Origin: Buddleja alternifolia
Lineage: Eukaryota; Streptophyta; Magnoliopsida; Lamiales; Scrophulariaceae
Length of the DNA: 64,000 nucleotides
Direction of reading: 5' to 3'
NCBI GenBank assembly: GCA_019426215.1
Contig: CM033408.1
Coordinates: 24,345,953 to 24,409,952 of the forward strand
The notes under the pieces were generated by a model. The model was given only the letters and a program-made list of their open reading frames with translations, had not been told where the DNA came from and did no database searches. This document shows positions 33,524 through 46,378 of this stretch, in pieces (position 1 is the first letter of the stretch; each line of letters opens with the position of its first letter). The translations under genes and the position numbers were made by a program.

Positions 33524-33894
33524 GTCTAACAAAATTCAAAGTAATATGTTGTCACAAAATTAAATCACTCCAAACAAATTTTAATATATTTTATGTGTAT
33601 TTGTCAATCTAATCCAAACAGTCTATCTTTTGAAAATACATATATTTTTATATTAATAAAAAATAAGCATACATTTACCCCCTAATTTATCGTTCTATAG
33701 TTTTAAGGTTCAATCGTATATAATATGTGTGTGTGTGTGTGTGTGTGATTTCTTATCAAAGTACATCAAAAAATTCAAGACAATTTTGAACTACTTTAAC
33801 TTTATGATAATGCTTTAGTTGAATTTGTCAGATGTAAATATATATATATATATATATAATAATGTGTTGTCACCAAATTAATTTAATATTATTG
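33475..33894. mobile_element. Inverted-repeat element, unit 4
   Basis: Same arms as in units 2 and 3 (GGTGACAACACATT / AATGTGTTGTCACC), with the longest (AT)n and (TG)n tracts of the three copies. Confidence 0.5.
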
Positions 33895-34594
33895 CTAAAC
33901 ATATTATTAATTCTTTATTTTAATTAATGCATTCAAGGAAAAATACTTGTGAAAGAAAAAATGAAAGAAAAAATAATAATTAAGGGTAATTAAGATAATC
34001 TCAAATACTAAAGGGAGAAAAGTCTAATATGGTATCGTATATGGGAATATTTTGGTACGAGAGGTATTATTTAGAGAATTAAGAACTGTATTTCACGTTC
34101 ATATTTTAATAAAACTTTTTCACTTCATATAGATGGCACCTTTGTGCAGATTCAATGCCATGATTGTAGGTGCAATATCTTCAATAATACTCTAATTAAA
34201 TTGTATTTTTTAACTTTTAAGAATATTAAAATTTGGAATCTTGGATTAAAATAATAATATAAATTGTCTATATAAAAGTCCTAAATGGATAAATTTTTAT
34301 ACAAAAGTACATTTGATTAATTAATTAGAATTCCAAGGGTAACTAAGTTCATAAATTTATTAACCTTAAATGTTTGGTATTTTTAAATAAAAAGTTTGTG
34401 GAGTGAATTTTTTAGATTGAAAAATTATCACTGTTTTTTTTTATATATATATATATAAAAACTTTGTTTCAAGAGGTTTTTACTATTTTTTTCTTATTAT
34501 TTGATAAGAAAAAGAATATATAAACAATGAGCATTTAATAAATCGTCATTTCAGTTGGTTTGTATGAAAAAGATTCTAATCACTACTACAGAAA

Positions 34595-35035
34595 TGACCT
34601 ATTACAGCAATTTTTTTGGGCCTATTACAGCGGTTTTAACCGTTGTTATATGGTTTAGACCTATTATAGTGGTTAAAAACCACTGTAATAGGTCACCCTA
34701 TGACAGCGGTTCCGGCTGAACCGCTGTCATAGGGTCGGATTTTTTTTATTTTTTTTATATATTTTGCACCCTATTATGGTAATATTCCTGTACAGTAATA
34801 TTCAATAAACCAACCCAACAAATTTTCACTACACAAACATATTCAACATAAACAACAACCACCCCAAACTTCAATATTACCATCTCTTTCCTCCAACAAC
34901 AAAATGTTATAATCTCCAACAAATGATCACGTGTTAATTTACAATCAACTAATTAAATTACTCATGAAAATTTAAATACAATAAATCAAATCACAATTTA
35001 CAACAAGTCACAGTGTACAAAAAATACATTACCTA
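34595..35035. repeat. CACTA-B left subterminal zone
   Basis: Repeated ctattacagcggtt and tatgacagcggttc words on both strands. A hairpin with perfect 17-bp arms lies at 34696-34712 and 34718-34734 around the loop cggct, and a second with arms cctattatagtggtt / aaccactgtaatagg at about 34669-34702. After 34780 the sequence is AT-rich without a gene until the protease gene's stop at 35040. Confidence 0.8.
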
Positions 35036-35039
35036 ATTT

Positions 35040-38000
35040 CTAAGGAGCTGCTAAGAAAATGTAACGTGCCACTTCGCAGCGTACTTCATCAATTTGCTCT
35101 TGAGTATAGAAGGATTGAGAATCATGAAAGTACTGCAAGATATATATAGAGATTAATTGCAAACTGAAATGACGTTTCAATTACCTACCAAATGTTTAAT
35201 AACTTCCAAAGGAATATAAATTAAGTGTATATTAGGATTATACATACCGTTGTTGGGATTATAGATTGTCCGTGGCTAATAACCTCTTTCATGAATCTCA
35301 TAACGAAGTAGCCACAATCCACCTCGTTAGTCTGCTGGGGGCACTACAAAAATAATCAAAGTAACGTTGTATTAGAACACTAACTTCTATACGAATATAT
35401 AATCTCGTGAAACTAGAAAATGCTAACCTTTATTTTAAACCATTTACAGGCCGAGTTTTTGGATTTCTTGGGATGGTTGTTGCAATTTGCACGAAATATG
35501 TGCACAGCCCTATAAAAAAATATAAAAAACAAGAAAATATGTCAAAAACAAGCAATTATGTGAAATAAATATACACTTTAAAAAAATATTAAATATAATG
35601 GATACATTGATTAAATGAAAAACTTACTGATTGATTTTTTGTGTCATATCATCTCGGTAATCCGGTTCACCATGCAAAGAATCCAGATAGTAAACGACCT
35701 CTTGAAATGGATCAATTGCAAGCAACAACCAATGTCCCCTAAAAAACATTCAAAAAAAAAGTTCAAAATTTGTTTTGCGTAACTAGTTTTACAAATTAAA
35801 GTTGAGTCTTTAGTAGCTTACCTGGTGTTGTAAGGTGCAAGAAATAACTTATTCATTTGTGCACTCTGTATCATAGCACGTGCTATGTACTGCACTTGTT
35901 GAATTTGTGGGCTTGTTGTCGCAGATATGAAATGTGGGCTAAGGAACCCGAAACTTGCTTCTTTCCCTTGGGGGATCACGTACTTAACCCACAAACACCT
36001 AAATTGAGCATAAAAAATGAATTTCGAGTAACGAAAATAATCATAGTTCAGATGCAATAAAATAATTAAAAAACTTACTTTATGTACGCTGTAATGTTAG
36101 AGGCTCCTATCTCTTTTTGACGCAGAAGGTGACAGATCTTCTCCTTCCCAATATACTCTGGGAATGCAAAATTCATAATGGATTCCTCAATGTCTATAGT
36201 GATCTGGGCACTAATAGACATCATTTTCGTGTACTTTCCCATAAATAAAAGGTCATCAGGGAGTCCATCTAGTTGCAGGTCTGCACATCTGTCACTTCAC
36301 GTGCAAGCTTGGCCACTGGAAATTTTCCTTTGACAGCTGACTGCTTCGACGTCCCTGATTTCTGGTTTCCAGATGATTTGGATGGTCCAAGAGACTGTTT
36401 AAGCAAAAAAAATAAAACATGAATGTTACACACCAAATTATATTTAGTAACCTCAAATAAATTGTTATAATTTATTAATGAGTAGCTATTAATTACATAC
36501 CAGTGCATCAGTGACAATGACAAGACTAGCTGGGCAAGCAACAAAGGTACCCAGACCACTAGAAATGGTGGGCATTTCATCATTGAGAGGGACTGGTAGG
36601 GGTGTATCCGCCTCAACTGCAGTGTCAATGCGCACTTTCACATGGTTGGTGGCTAATGGACAGTTGTGAAGTATTCTATCAATCACCGGTCGATTGCACA
36701 TCTGTCCTTTAGCCACCACACGATATGACGGTGATGAAAGTGCTAATTGACATGGAGCGATAACCTACACACACACAAATATATATACAACATTATATTA
36801 GAAAGTTTTGTGTGATTACAGAAATAGAGAGTTGCAAGTTATATGATCAATAAACAAGTTCAAATCATTACCTCAGGAAGCATCTTATAAACTGGTTCTG
36901 GGCTGCCATCTTTCAAAGAAATCACCTCATCTTTATGTGGCTGACTCGAGTTAGGCGCTTCCAAAACATCAATCTGGTGTTGCATGGCAAACATAGTTTC
37001 AGAGAGATTTTTCACCATGTTTCTCAAGCTTTCCATCTCCATTTCTTTAGCAGGCTTTGGATCCGTAAAATAGTCTCTTTGTGAGACCCCAAAGCCAACA
37101 CCCCTAACACGACCCAAATGCTCCTTCTTTTTAAGAGCTTTAGCCAATAGGTCATCTCGACTCTTCTCATTTCCACTATGGCTAGTACTCTCTTGTGAAA
37201 TGCTCTCCTGTAATAATACATTTTAAAAATTAAAAAAAATTAGTGAACTTTACTCTTTCAATAGTATTTCAAAACAAACATACAACACATTATAGAGCTA
37301 AAATTGTAAATAACTCACCATTTCATTCACTATTCTTCTAACATTGTCGTTATCAATTTGATTTGTTTTATCAGAACGCGCAATCCTCCACACGAGTTCT
37401 CGTGTCACCACTGTGCAATCGGATCCCGCATCCCTTCTTCTATTCATCTATATTTTCATTAAAACATATATATTTATTAACATAGAATTTTTATTAAAAA
37501 AATTGTAAGGATTCACTGCTAAATGAACTACATACCTCAATTTGCTCCACAAGAGCATGTCCAAGACTCACTTTCCGGTAAGGATATTCAGGTTTCTTTG
37601 CTCTTTCCCGATTTTCCCTACATGTTACTGTTTATTACATTATCAAATTATTAGCTAAATATAAAAGCAATAACCAACAAATGAAACAGTAAATTAAAAT
37701 GACTAGCTACCTGAAAACCTTCACCTAGGCGAACATCTAAAAATGCCGTCCAATCGGCTTGAGGTATCTCATTTTGTGGGGGTGGGTTGTCATTAATGTT
37801 TCCATCATCATCTCGCACCCAGCTTCTACTCAAGTAGCTCCTGAAGTTACATACTAGCTTCTCAGCTTCTGCTAGTACGTACTTTTGTCTACTTTCGTCA
37901 ATATCAAATGCCAACTACAAAAAATAAACAACAAAGTGGGCATTGAATTTTTAATTTAGATAAAATTAAGTCAACAAAAAATACATTAACACTTACAAAT

Positions 38001-38312
38001 ATGATAATATCCAAATTACCTTTGTATCATTCCAAATGTTTCTTTTTATTGGTGAAGGGACTTTTCGCCAATCACTCATGGTAATCGACACCTTCTGCTG
38101 AGCCAAGACTCCTATATAACCAACAAATAGTGATTTGTTTGGGTTAACTGCCTGGCCTCTGTCATTCCAGCCGACAAGTAGCCTTATACCTTGACTTCTG
38201 GCTTTGATAATTTTTTCATAGCCATGATACCTCTCCGTATCTCCTTATCATGACGGCTATCTGATCCAGATACATCATCCTCAGAAAAACTACCAATAGG
38301 ATCTGAAGCCAT
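35040..38312 (-). pseudogene. CACTA-B second gene: transposon-associated protein with C48 (Ulp1-like) protease domain, two probable frameshifts
   Basis: About twelve exons with GT-AG borders: 38312-38020, 37914-37711, 37617-37536, 37447-37319, 37207-36872, 36764-36501, 36394-36079, 35998-35822, 35738-35628, 35509-35428, 35343-35248, 35132-35040. The N-terminal part (IIKARSQGIRLLVGWNDRGQ, VPSPIKRNIWNDTK, LAKALKKKEHLGRVRGVGFG) matches plant Transposase_24-like proteins. The C-terminal part is a cysteine protease domain: GHWLLLAIDP (His), VYYLDSLHG (Asp), PQQTNEVDCGYFVMRFM (Gln, Cys). Such domains occur in proteins carried by plant DNA transposons; the substrate is unknown. Single-base shifts are likely near 38208 and 36290, and the 37711/37617 joint is one base out of phase. 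Confidence 0.8.
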
Positions 38313-38823
38313 CAACCTACAAAAGCCAAAAAATAGAGAAGTTAGATTCATATAAATTTGATAGATTCATTTGACAATAATAATTTTAAAATAGAAGTAA
38401 TAAATACAGAAGTTAGGTTCATTCTCATTATTTTAGAACAAATTTGGCAGAGTAACGGCGCAAAAATTTGTACCAAGTTCTTGACTTAATCTTCCCCCAA
38501 ACTTGCAACCACAACAAACCTAGCAATTACAAATATTGATCACCAGTTGAATCATGTAAATCACAACAACTAAGTATAAATATAGATCACCAGTTGGATC
38601 AATGTATCCTAAACCACAAAATAAATAAAATTTAATCCCCAATTAAAAGTAATTAACCCCCAGTTAACCCAAATTAACCTTAAATTCAGTCAAGCACCTA
38701 TTTCCCTTAAATTTTCCACAAAAATACACAAATCTCAAGAATATAAATTTTCTAGCAACTAAGTATAAATATTGATCAAAAAATAAGTCTATCATACAAT
38801 TATGAAATAAGTTCAAATACCTT
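38313..38823. other. Spacer between the two CACTA-B genes
   Basis: AT-rich and non-coding. The phrase gatcaccagttg is repeated near 38538 and 38587, and caactaagtataaat near 38566 and 38757. It would hold the 3' end of the transposase transcript and the promoter of the protease gene, but I recognised no clear TATA box or polyadenylation signal pairing. Confidence 0.4.
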
Positions 38824-41596
38824 TCATCGTTTTCTTTTTGTCGTTGGCTTAGCAGTCTTTTGCTTCCCATCGGTACGACCATTTTTTTTAGTACGCCAAC
38901 GAACTGATGGATTAATCCATATCCCCTCTTGGTGATCTTGTCGCATATACAATTCATCATCACTTATATCCAATTCATCGTCACTATCAATTGATTGTAA
39001 ATCACCTAATGAGATAGGATTCTCTCCATCATCTTCACTTTCTTCATAATCATCATCAATACAAGTATTTTTGTTTGCCGATAAAACAATGGACCACCTC
39101 TTATCAATAGGATCGGTGACAAAAAACACTTGCTTAGCTTGTGATTCTAAAATGAAAGGTTCATCTTTGTATCCCACCCTTTCAAGGTCTACTCGAGTGA
39201 AGCCTATTTCACTATTATCGACACCATGTTTATTGTCAACCCACCTACACCTAAATACAGGCACCCGAAACCAACTATAATCAAGCTCCCATATACGTTC
39301 AATCACCCCGTAATACGATAAATCGGCATAGATAGGATTATTATCTTTCGCACTTGAGATATGCATTGCTTGAGCTACAAGACTCACACCACTATTCTGC
39401 ATTGTACTTTGTTCATCTTGGTCTTTTGTATAGAATGTGCGACCATTTATACGATAACCTGAATAACAAAATACTAGTCTGTCCGAACCCATTGACAGTC
39501 GTGTCAATTTATCTAAAATTGAAAGCTCTGGATTCTCTTTCTATTTCTCTTCAATATGCTTTCGGAACCAATCGATGAAACTCTTGTTATACTCTCTTGA
39601 AATCCAACTCTCATTTTTAATTGGATTGAATCTCCTAAGTTGGTTTTTATGCTTTTCAACATATGGGTCAACCTCATCGGTGTTGTGGAACACATATAGG
39701 TGTGCTTGCTCACTTTGTGTAATATGAACACTAACTAATTTCTTTCCAATTACGCTTTTTCCTTCTGTTCTCCCTCCCACAACATGAGACTTTGGAAGCT
39801 CTGCAACATTAGAATCTGCCAAATACTCTGTGCAGAATGTAATGGCTTCATCAACTATGTAGTGTTCAACAATGCAACCTTCCGATCGACTACGATTTTT
39901 CACGTAGCCTTTCAATACCTTCATATAACGCTCAACCGGATACATAGATCTCATAAAAAACGCTCCACATAGTTGAGTCTCTCTAACTAAGTGAATAGGT
40001 AGGTGAGTTATTATATCAAAAAAAGCAGGTGGAAAATACATCTTAAGCTCACACAAAGTGATGACAATTTGTTTCTAAAGTGCAGGAAATTGCTCAGGAT
40101 CAAACACCTTGCTCTACATTGCTTTGAAGAAGAAACACAATCTAGTTATCGTGTCTCTCACCTTTTTTGGCAAAATAGCCCGTATAGCAATTGGTGGCAA
40201 ATGATCCATGATTACATGACAATCGTGAGTCTTCATGTGCTTTAGCTTCAAGTCCTTCATTGATACAAGACTGCTAATGTTTGAAGTATACCTTTCTGGA
40301 ACTTTCACTCCATTAAGAAACTCACATAATGCAATTTTTTCTTTCCTGGCTAAAGTGTGAGCTGCTAGAGGCAAATAAGTACGTTTTCCCTTATTTGTTG
40401 GTGCCAATTTTCCTCTTATCTTCATTTCAACCAAATCTAACCGTGCCTTTACGCCATCTTTTGTCTTTCTGGGCACATTTAGAAGTGTACCAATGACACT
40501 ATCAAATATATTTTTCTCAATATGCATAATATCAAGAAAATGTCTAACATGTAAAAACGTCCAATACGGCAACTCAAAGAAAATTGACCTTTTTTTCTAC
40601 CCAGTTTTTGCAAGGCCACCTGCAAAAGTCTTTCCAAATTTAACCTCCAAGTCTTTCACATTCTCAAACACTTCTTCAGCAGTCAAGCACTTAGGAGCTT
40701 GGTCTTCTTCTATATTCCCATTGAAATCTTCCACCGACGATATCGATGGTTCCAATTTAGCCATCTCCGATGCCCTTGGAATGCATATTTCTAAGAGTGT
40801 GGTAATCGATATTGATCTGTACTCTTGACACATATGGGGCATCCATGTTGGCCATGTACACCATATCCCTCGAGGTTTGCTCTTGCCGGAAAATCATTGA
40901 TTGTTCCAAATAACATGACTCTGAGAATAAAATTTTCTTCTCTAAACCTGTCATATAATTGAACATCGATGTCCCACAACACCTTCAAATCCTCAATTAA
41001 AGGAGCCAAGTAGACATCTATATCATTTCCAGGTTTTTCGGCCCAAAAATGAGTATAGGCATCATTATATGCTCTCGCTTCATGCATCGCTATGGGGCAA
41101 GGTTGTAGATCATCAAAATCACCGGCCATGTACTATGTGAGCTACTTTGCAAGCCATGAGGGTTCATGCCATCTGTAGCCAATACAAGGCACAGGTTTCT
41201 TGATTCTTCACCAAATTCAGGGAAATCATCATCAATCTTTTTCCATTGAGGAGAATCTGAGGGGTGTCGAATCTTGTCATCTTCAATCCTTTCTTCAAGC
41301 CTTCTATCAGCATGCCATGTCAAGTCCTTGGCTAACTCTTTACTACTAAACATGCTCTTAAATAGTGGTATTATAAGCAAATACCACATGGTTTTGACAG
41401 GAGCAGATCCATTCTTTTTTTATCGTGAGGCGCCATATTTCGGACAGGCCATCAATGATGCATAGTCAGTTCTAAATAATATGCAATCATTGAGACAGGC
41501 ATGTATCCTCTCATATCCCATGCCAATTGAGGTTAACATCCGTTTAGCCTCATAAGTACGATTAGGTAACACATTATCCTCAGGTAGCATGCTTTT
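38824..41596 (-). pseudogene. TNP2-type CACTA transposase, 5'-truncated and mutated
   Basis: Conserved En/Spm TNP2 blocks occur in order on the minus strand: RTYEAKRMLTSIGMGYERI, LVLATDGMNPHGLQSSSHST, PGNDIDVYLAPLIEDLK, FARANLEGYG-region, HGCPICVKST, FFELPYWTFLHVRHFLDIM, MKTHDCHVIMDHLPPIAIR, FPPAFFDIITHLPIHLVRE and a C-terminal DUF4216-like part (DYSWFRVPVFRCRWVDN). In-frame stops lie near 41418, at the TAG after YNLAP (about 41090), near 40597 (G*KKRSIFFE), near 40112, near 40077 and at 39541. Reading frame changes occur between 41389 and 41129, and near 40750. The N-terminus is missing because a copia LTR adjoins at 41597. Confidence 0.88.
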
Positions 41597-43103
41597 TGTT
41601 AGGAATTTCATGTTAGATGTTTTGATGATGACAAGATAGGATTTTATGTTAGACCTCAAAATATAATGTAAGTTTATGTTTCATAGATAAAGTGTATAAG
41701 CATTTGAAAGTATGTAATTTTATTAGGCTTGTAATTTTTATCTTTGTAGATTTTAGACTAAGTATTAGATACTGAATCGCTAATAGAATTCTAGGTGAGT
41801 CTATTAAAGATGAAGTTGAAAATCAGCATCTGAAGTCAAAAGAAGATGAAGATTTATCCTTAGCGTCTGTCAAACGCTAAAGGACTATTTCAGGATTCAT
41901 GGATGAAGCGCTCAAAGCACTCTAGCCATCAGTATCAGATTCACCTGAAATAAATTCTCAAGTCATGAAGGAATTAAATGCAATCATTCAACGGACATTT
42001 ATTTCCAACGAAAAATAAATTCAAATGCATTAAATGTCTGATAAGTGCATTAAATGTGATAAGCTATTTGACTTGTGGATAAGCCATCTTTTGACTAGAC
42101 TATCAGAAATTCAGAGTTTATAGCTGCTCCCGTCCAATCGGAACCAGCAGGATTTCAGGAATGTCAGAGAAAAGGTAGAATGATGCGCCGCGTGAAAGAC
42201 ACTCTCCTACATGTGTCCAACTGACATAATTCCAAGAAATTGCCTATAAATACCTCATTCCAGCAAACCTTAAAAATAGAGACATACGTACATGCACAAG
42301 AAAATTTTGCTGAAATTCTCTTTCAAAGAAAAAGCTTAGAAACTCCATAGCCAAAAATTCTTTCAAGCTTTTTATATACATTCCATATAGTCACAAATAT
42401 CTCAAATATCTTCCAAAGAAGAAACCTAAATTCTTACTGAGATATTCCAAGTTGTTTGATCTTTCCAAAAACAAACAAACCCTTATGATAAAACCCTCAA
42501 CCTTTCATCTGAGTGAGAAGGTTGTTGAAACCCCTTACAGGCAGTATTTCTGAGTGAGAGAAACTTGTAGAAGAAGATCTTCATTGGTGCTGAAATCTGT
42601 GTGATCAAGGAGCCCGAGATCATTTTCACCTATTTACTATCTTGTAGAAGATTCTTTGTGATTCTTTGATATTCATCTTAGTAAATTCCCTCCTAGTGAA
42701 AAAAGAAAAGAAGGATGTAGCTAGGATTACATCACCCAGTGAACCTTATATATCTTATGTCACTTACTTTCGTTATTGTCTTGTTTTATATTATTTTATC
42801 TATTCTGAAAAAGACAAGCTAAATTTGCTAAGCGACTATTTAACCAAAACGAACGCTAAAGCTTTAAAATCATTTCCGCTATGCTAACCCTGATTAAGCG
42901 ATCTAAGCATTACCCTACTTTGGTAAATTGCTAAAATCCCTAGGTCTAAGTTATCTTTACTGAAGCGTCTAACCCAAGCGCTCAACTTCCTAAGCGTTCT
43001 AATCTTTAAAAGTGATATTAATTTTTGAAGTCGAAAAAGATTTCAGGGTCTATTCAACCCCCCCCCCCTTTTAGTCCCTTTCGTATGCCACTTGGGACTA
43101 CCA
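41597..43103 (+). mobile_element. Copia (SIRE/Maximus-like) LTR with primer site, nested in CACTA-B
   Basis: Starts TGTTAGGAATTTCATG with the gatgatgacaag phrase common in SIRE-type LTRs and ends at GGGACTACCA. Immediately after, AGTGGTATCAAAGG resembles a primer-binding site for initiator methionine tRNA. A TATA box (gcctataaatacctc) lies near 42242 and a C-run at about 43058. No internal region or second LTR follows; a GA-rich tract at about 43125-43160 leads straight into CACTA-B's subterminal zone. This is a truncated retroelement, not a solo LTR. The join removed the 5' part of the transposase gene. Confidence 0.75.
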
Positions 43104-43161
43104 AGTGGTATCAAAGGGGTTGAAAGAGAGAGAGATAGAATTAGAGAGAGAGAGGGGAGGG

Positions 43162-43566
43162 GGCGGCCGGGTTTTACCTAAAAACCCGGCCGCCTATGAC
43201 AGCGATCCAGGTACGAACTGCTGTCATACCAGGTTTTTTTATTTTATTTTTTTAACTTTTTTCTTTCTGGCGGCAGTTTGATTGAACTGTTGTCATAGGT
43301 TCGGTCTATGACAGTTGTTCGTGGTCGAACTGCTGTCATATATGTTTTTTTTTTTTTTCTGAAGCACTATGACAGCGATTCGAACGAACCGCTATCATAT
43401 CCGGCACTATGACAACGGTTTAGTACGAACCGCTGTCGTATCCCAATTTTTTTTTAAAATTTTATCTGACAGTGGTTCGGGTAGAACCGCTGTAATAGGT
43501 CCGAACCGAGAAGCCCTATTATAGCAGTTTTGCAAAACTACTGTAATAGTGTATTTTTGTAGTAGT
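43162..43566. repeat. CACTA-B right subterminal zone with GC-rich hairpin
   Basis: Opens with a perfect 14-bp hairpin, ggcggccgggtttt at 43162-43175 and aaaacccggccgcc at 43181-43194, around the loop accta. It is followed by tatgacagcgatcc, gaactgctgtcat and gaaccgctgtcgtat repeats in both orientations up to the terminal inverted repeat. Confidence 0.8.
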
Positions 43567-43567
43567 G

Positions 43568-44534
43568 AATTTGTCAATATAGCTTAGTACCTATTGTATC
43601 AATTTAAATGTCAAAGATCAAGGACCAAATATTTCTGATGAGCTTATATGTAGCATTATAATGAACATGTCAAGCATCTATGGGCACTTTGAGATTTCAA
43701 TATTTTTTGGGCAATTATTAGAGATACAAGTGCATTTTAAAGAAATTATTGTTATATATAAATGTAACAGATAAATCTAAACAAGATGAAATCTTTATCT
43801 ATTAATTAAAAGAACACAAAAACCACAAATCATCAAACCTTTCATGTTATGTAACAAAAAGACTTCATTATCATCATGATTTTATATTAATTCTATAGCT
43901 ATAAAATACATGGTAATATTAATATTTTTTCTCCAAGTTAAGAATGGGATACGTTTTTGTTTTTTGTTTTTTTTTTTTTTGTACAAATTAAATACAGTAG
44001 AACCTACAGATTAGGAGCATATAAAAACAAAAATAGACATTCACGTGGGTAGAAATTTCATCCTTTGTGGAGAGTGGTAGGTATTTTCAAACTCACAATT
44101 AGTACGTAAACTTGTAATATCATGAAAGATAGAAGATTTTTTTTTATTAATAATAATTGTCAATTCATGCGAGAGGTGCGGTAATATCTTTAATCCTAAC
44201 GGGCACGGTAAGGCTTGGAGTTCTTTGGTATTTTCTATAGGTGTTGAACTTTTCCCCCCTAAGATTTTGGTATGAAATCAACCAAATAATTGGATAATTA
44301 GTCAAAATATTGACTTAATGAAGCGATTGGTACGTATCAATGAGGTAGGAATGAAATGTGATATAGCTAGAATAATCAAATGACTTAAATATACTTTATA
44401 CATATAATCAACGTTTTTTTATTTTATTTTGATTAACCCGACCTAATCAACGTAACCCGCTGACCCGATCTCGTGATCGTGGATTACCTACACGTCTCAT
44501 AATCAGATAAGGCTAGATCACTACACACTTTAAC
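43568..44534. repeat. AT-rich non-coding block, unit 4, right part
   Basis: Continuation of the block split by CACTA-B (left part 34077-34580). Collinear with about 515-1476 of unit 1. No gene. Confidence 0.7.
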
Positions 44535-44539
44535 CGTAC

Positions 44540-45377
44540 TGTTAGGATTATGCCCTCAAATGGCATAGAGGATAGAATGATAGGGCATCTTTCTTGTAAT
44601 GAACTTATTTTGATATTATTAATTAAAGCATTATTTAGTTTTCACTTAAATCTTATCTGCATCTATAAGTAATGTAAAACGTTTTGTCCATATTTTCAGT
44701 GTTATCTCTCTACTTCCTATGGGATAGTTCGCAAGTAAAATAAAGTCTTTAATGGACAGATAAAGACTTAGAACACTTGTACAATCTAGCTCTGACATGA
44801 GAGTGTCAGTCGAGTACCATTGGATGGTAGGAACTTAAGATTGTAGGCACAGCAGTGGAACTGATATGCTCGAACATGACTCGCATCAGTCCTGTCACAC
44901 GGGTTTGCACTCTGTGACTGTCAATGACAGAACTGATTTTGCGTAATAGGAATAAGTGAACCTTTGACCTGAAATATCATGCTCAAGACGCACTTCTGAT
45001 GTCAAGTAAAAAGTGGAAATGTTTCAATTAAGATTATGGATTGAGATTGTCAATCAAATTGAAAAAATTTCGTCAATCAATTCGTGCGTGATAATTTAGA
45101 GACAGCGTAATTTCGTTGTTTGGATCAAATTCAAGAAAGTCAACGAATTCAAGAATTGAAAATCACACGAGGATTGAAGAAATCGAGACCTCATCAATTC
45201 GAGTTTTAGAGGAGGAATCGGATTCTCCAACCACTTCGCTTCAACGGATAAGTAGTTATTCGTTACGCGAAATAATAGATTTGAGCATGCGAATCAAAGA
45301 ATTTAAACTTTGGGTTTTTAAATTAAATTTTTGAAATTCTTCCGCTCCGTTTATTTGATTTTTCGCGAAACCCAACA
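44540..45377 (+). mobile_element. Solo LTR, unit 4, TSD CGTAC
   Basis: 838 bp, with TGTTAGG..CCCAACA ends and perfect CGTAC duplications at 44535-44539 and 45378-45382. It is shorter than the others because about 50 bp (aggaagaatgtcattagaga and onwards) is deleted near 44727. Confidence 0.87.
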
Positions 45378-46243
45378 CGTACAACGTGGAAGAAGTCTGT
45401 AAATACTTCATTTTGTAACACTATTCAGGTAATGCTATTTATTGTACCACTGTGTACTTGAATCATATAAGCGACCTACATTGTCTTACTTACTTGACCA
45501 TTGGAGGGTCCTCTCTAGAAAACCCACGAGTGTGACCTTCACGATTGTAACCTTAACTATAGTCCTTTGGCTTTAGATAGTTCCCAATCCGAAGCATCAG
45601 GATCAAACCCAAACTAGAGATATCAGGCGGGCTAGTTTGGTTTGACTTGGCCGAGGCCTATCTCGGACCGGCCCACCAAATTTTTCTAAGTGCATTGGTC
45701 CTAATAAAGTCTGGGCCAACCCGAGACCAGCCCGCCTTGCTGTTTAGTCTGGCCTGATCTGGGCTTGGTCCAGCCCACTAACCTAGCCAGGATCTGCCAT
45801 GGGCAAAGATTGGTGGAATTAATTTTTTTTTTCATTTTTCTTTTCAAAAATTAAGAAACTAAAATTGGGATCAAATTGGGGTAATTGAGACAAAGGTATT
45901 CTAACCACTTAGACTAAAAAGTTATTTTTGCCTTAATTTCAATTTGATAATATAAATTTATCTAAAAATAATATAAAACAATATATATATATATATGATA
46001 CATCCATAAAAATCCACTTATCCTGTTGGGCCTAGCAAGGAATGGCCGCTTAATGAATGATGGAGTGGCCAAAATGACGAAATAAATCAAAACTAGAGAT
46101 ATCAAGTGGGCTAGTTTAGTTTGGTTCAACATGTAGGTGTTCGACCAGACTGTTGGGAAGTATATGACTCAATTATTATGGCTTCGTTTGCTCAACGACA
46201 TTTCGATGTGATATCTCAGATTAGAGACATGATGTGAAAGTAG

Positions 46244-46378
46244 TGGTGTATAAGTATTAATCACATTCCAAGGGAAGCGAATGAAGTGGCAGATTACTTC
46301 TCCAAGTTCGGTAGCACCCATCACATGGAGATTATCTCCGGCACGAATGCGGATGCAAATTTCAACATAAATCTTTGA
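46244..46378 (+). pseudogene. RNase H-domain remnant, unit 4
   Basis: WCISINHIPREANEVADYFS then KFGSTHHMEIISGTNADANF, ending at TGA 46376-46378. TGA and TAG codons precede it. Confidence 0.6.

Larger units (their letters stand above)
34581..43567 (-). mobile_element. CACTA-B, 9.0-kb En/Spm transposon with TNP2 and Ulp1-type genes, TSD AAT
   Basis: Ends CACTACTACAGAAAT and ATTTTTGTAGTAGTG are inverted repeats of about 13 bp that continue as loosely similar ctattacag motifs. The flanks gattctAAT and AATttgtcaatat give a perfect 3-bp duplication, and units 1, 2 and 3 show the empty site ctaatttgtcaatat. Both genes read on the minus strand, so the functional 5' end is at 43567. Subterminal zones hold tatgacagcggttc/ctattacagcggtt repeats, often as hairpins. 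The transposase is broken and a copia LTR is nested at 41597-43103. Confidence 0.93.

Noticed and set aside
41274..41465. Plus-strand ORFs inside CACTA-B (for example 39071-39280, 40493-40828, 41274-41465)
   Set aside because: They are antisense shadows of the TNP2 transposase, whose conserved blocks are on the minus strand.
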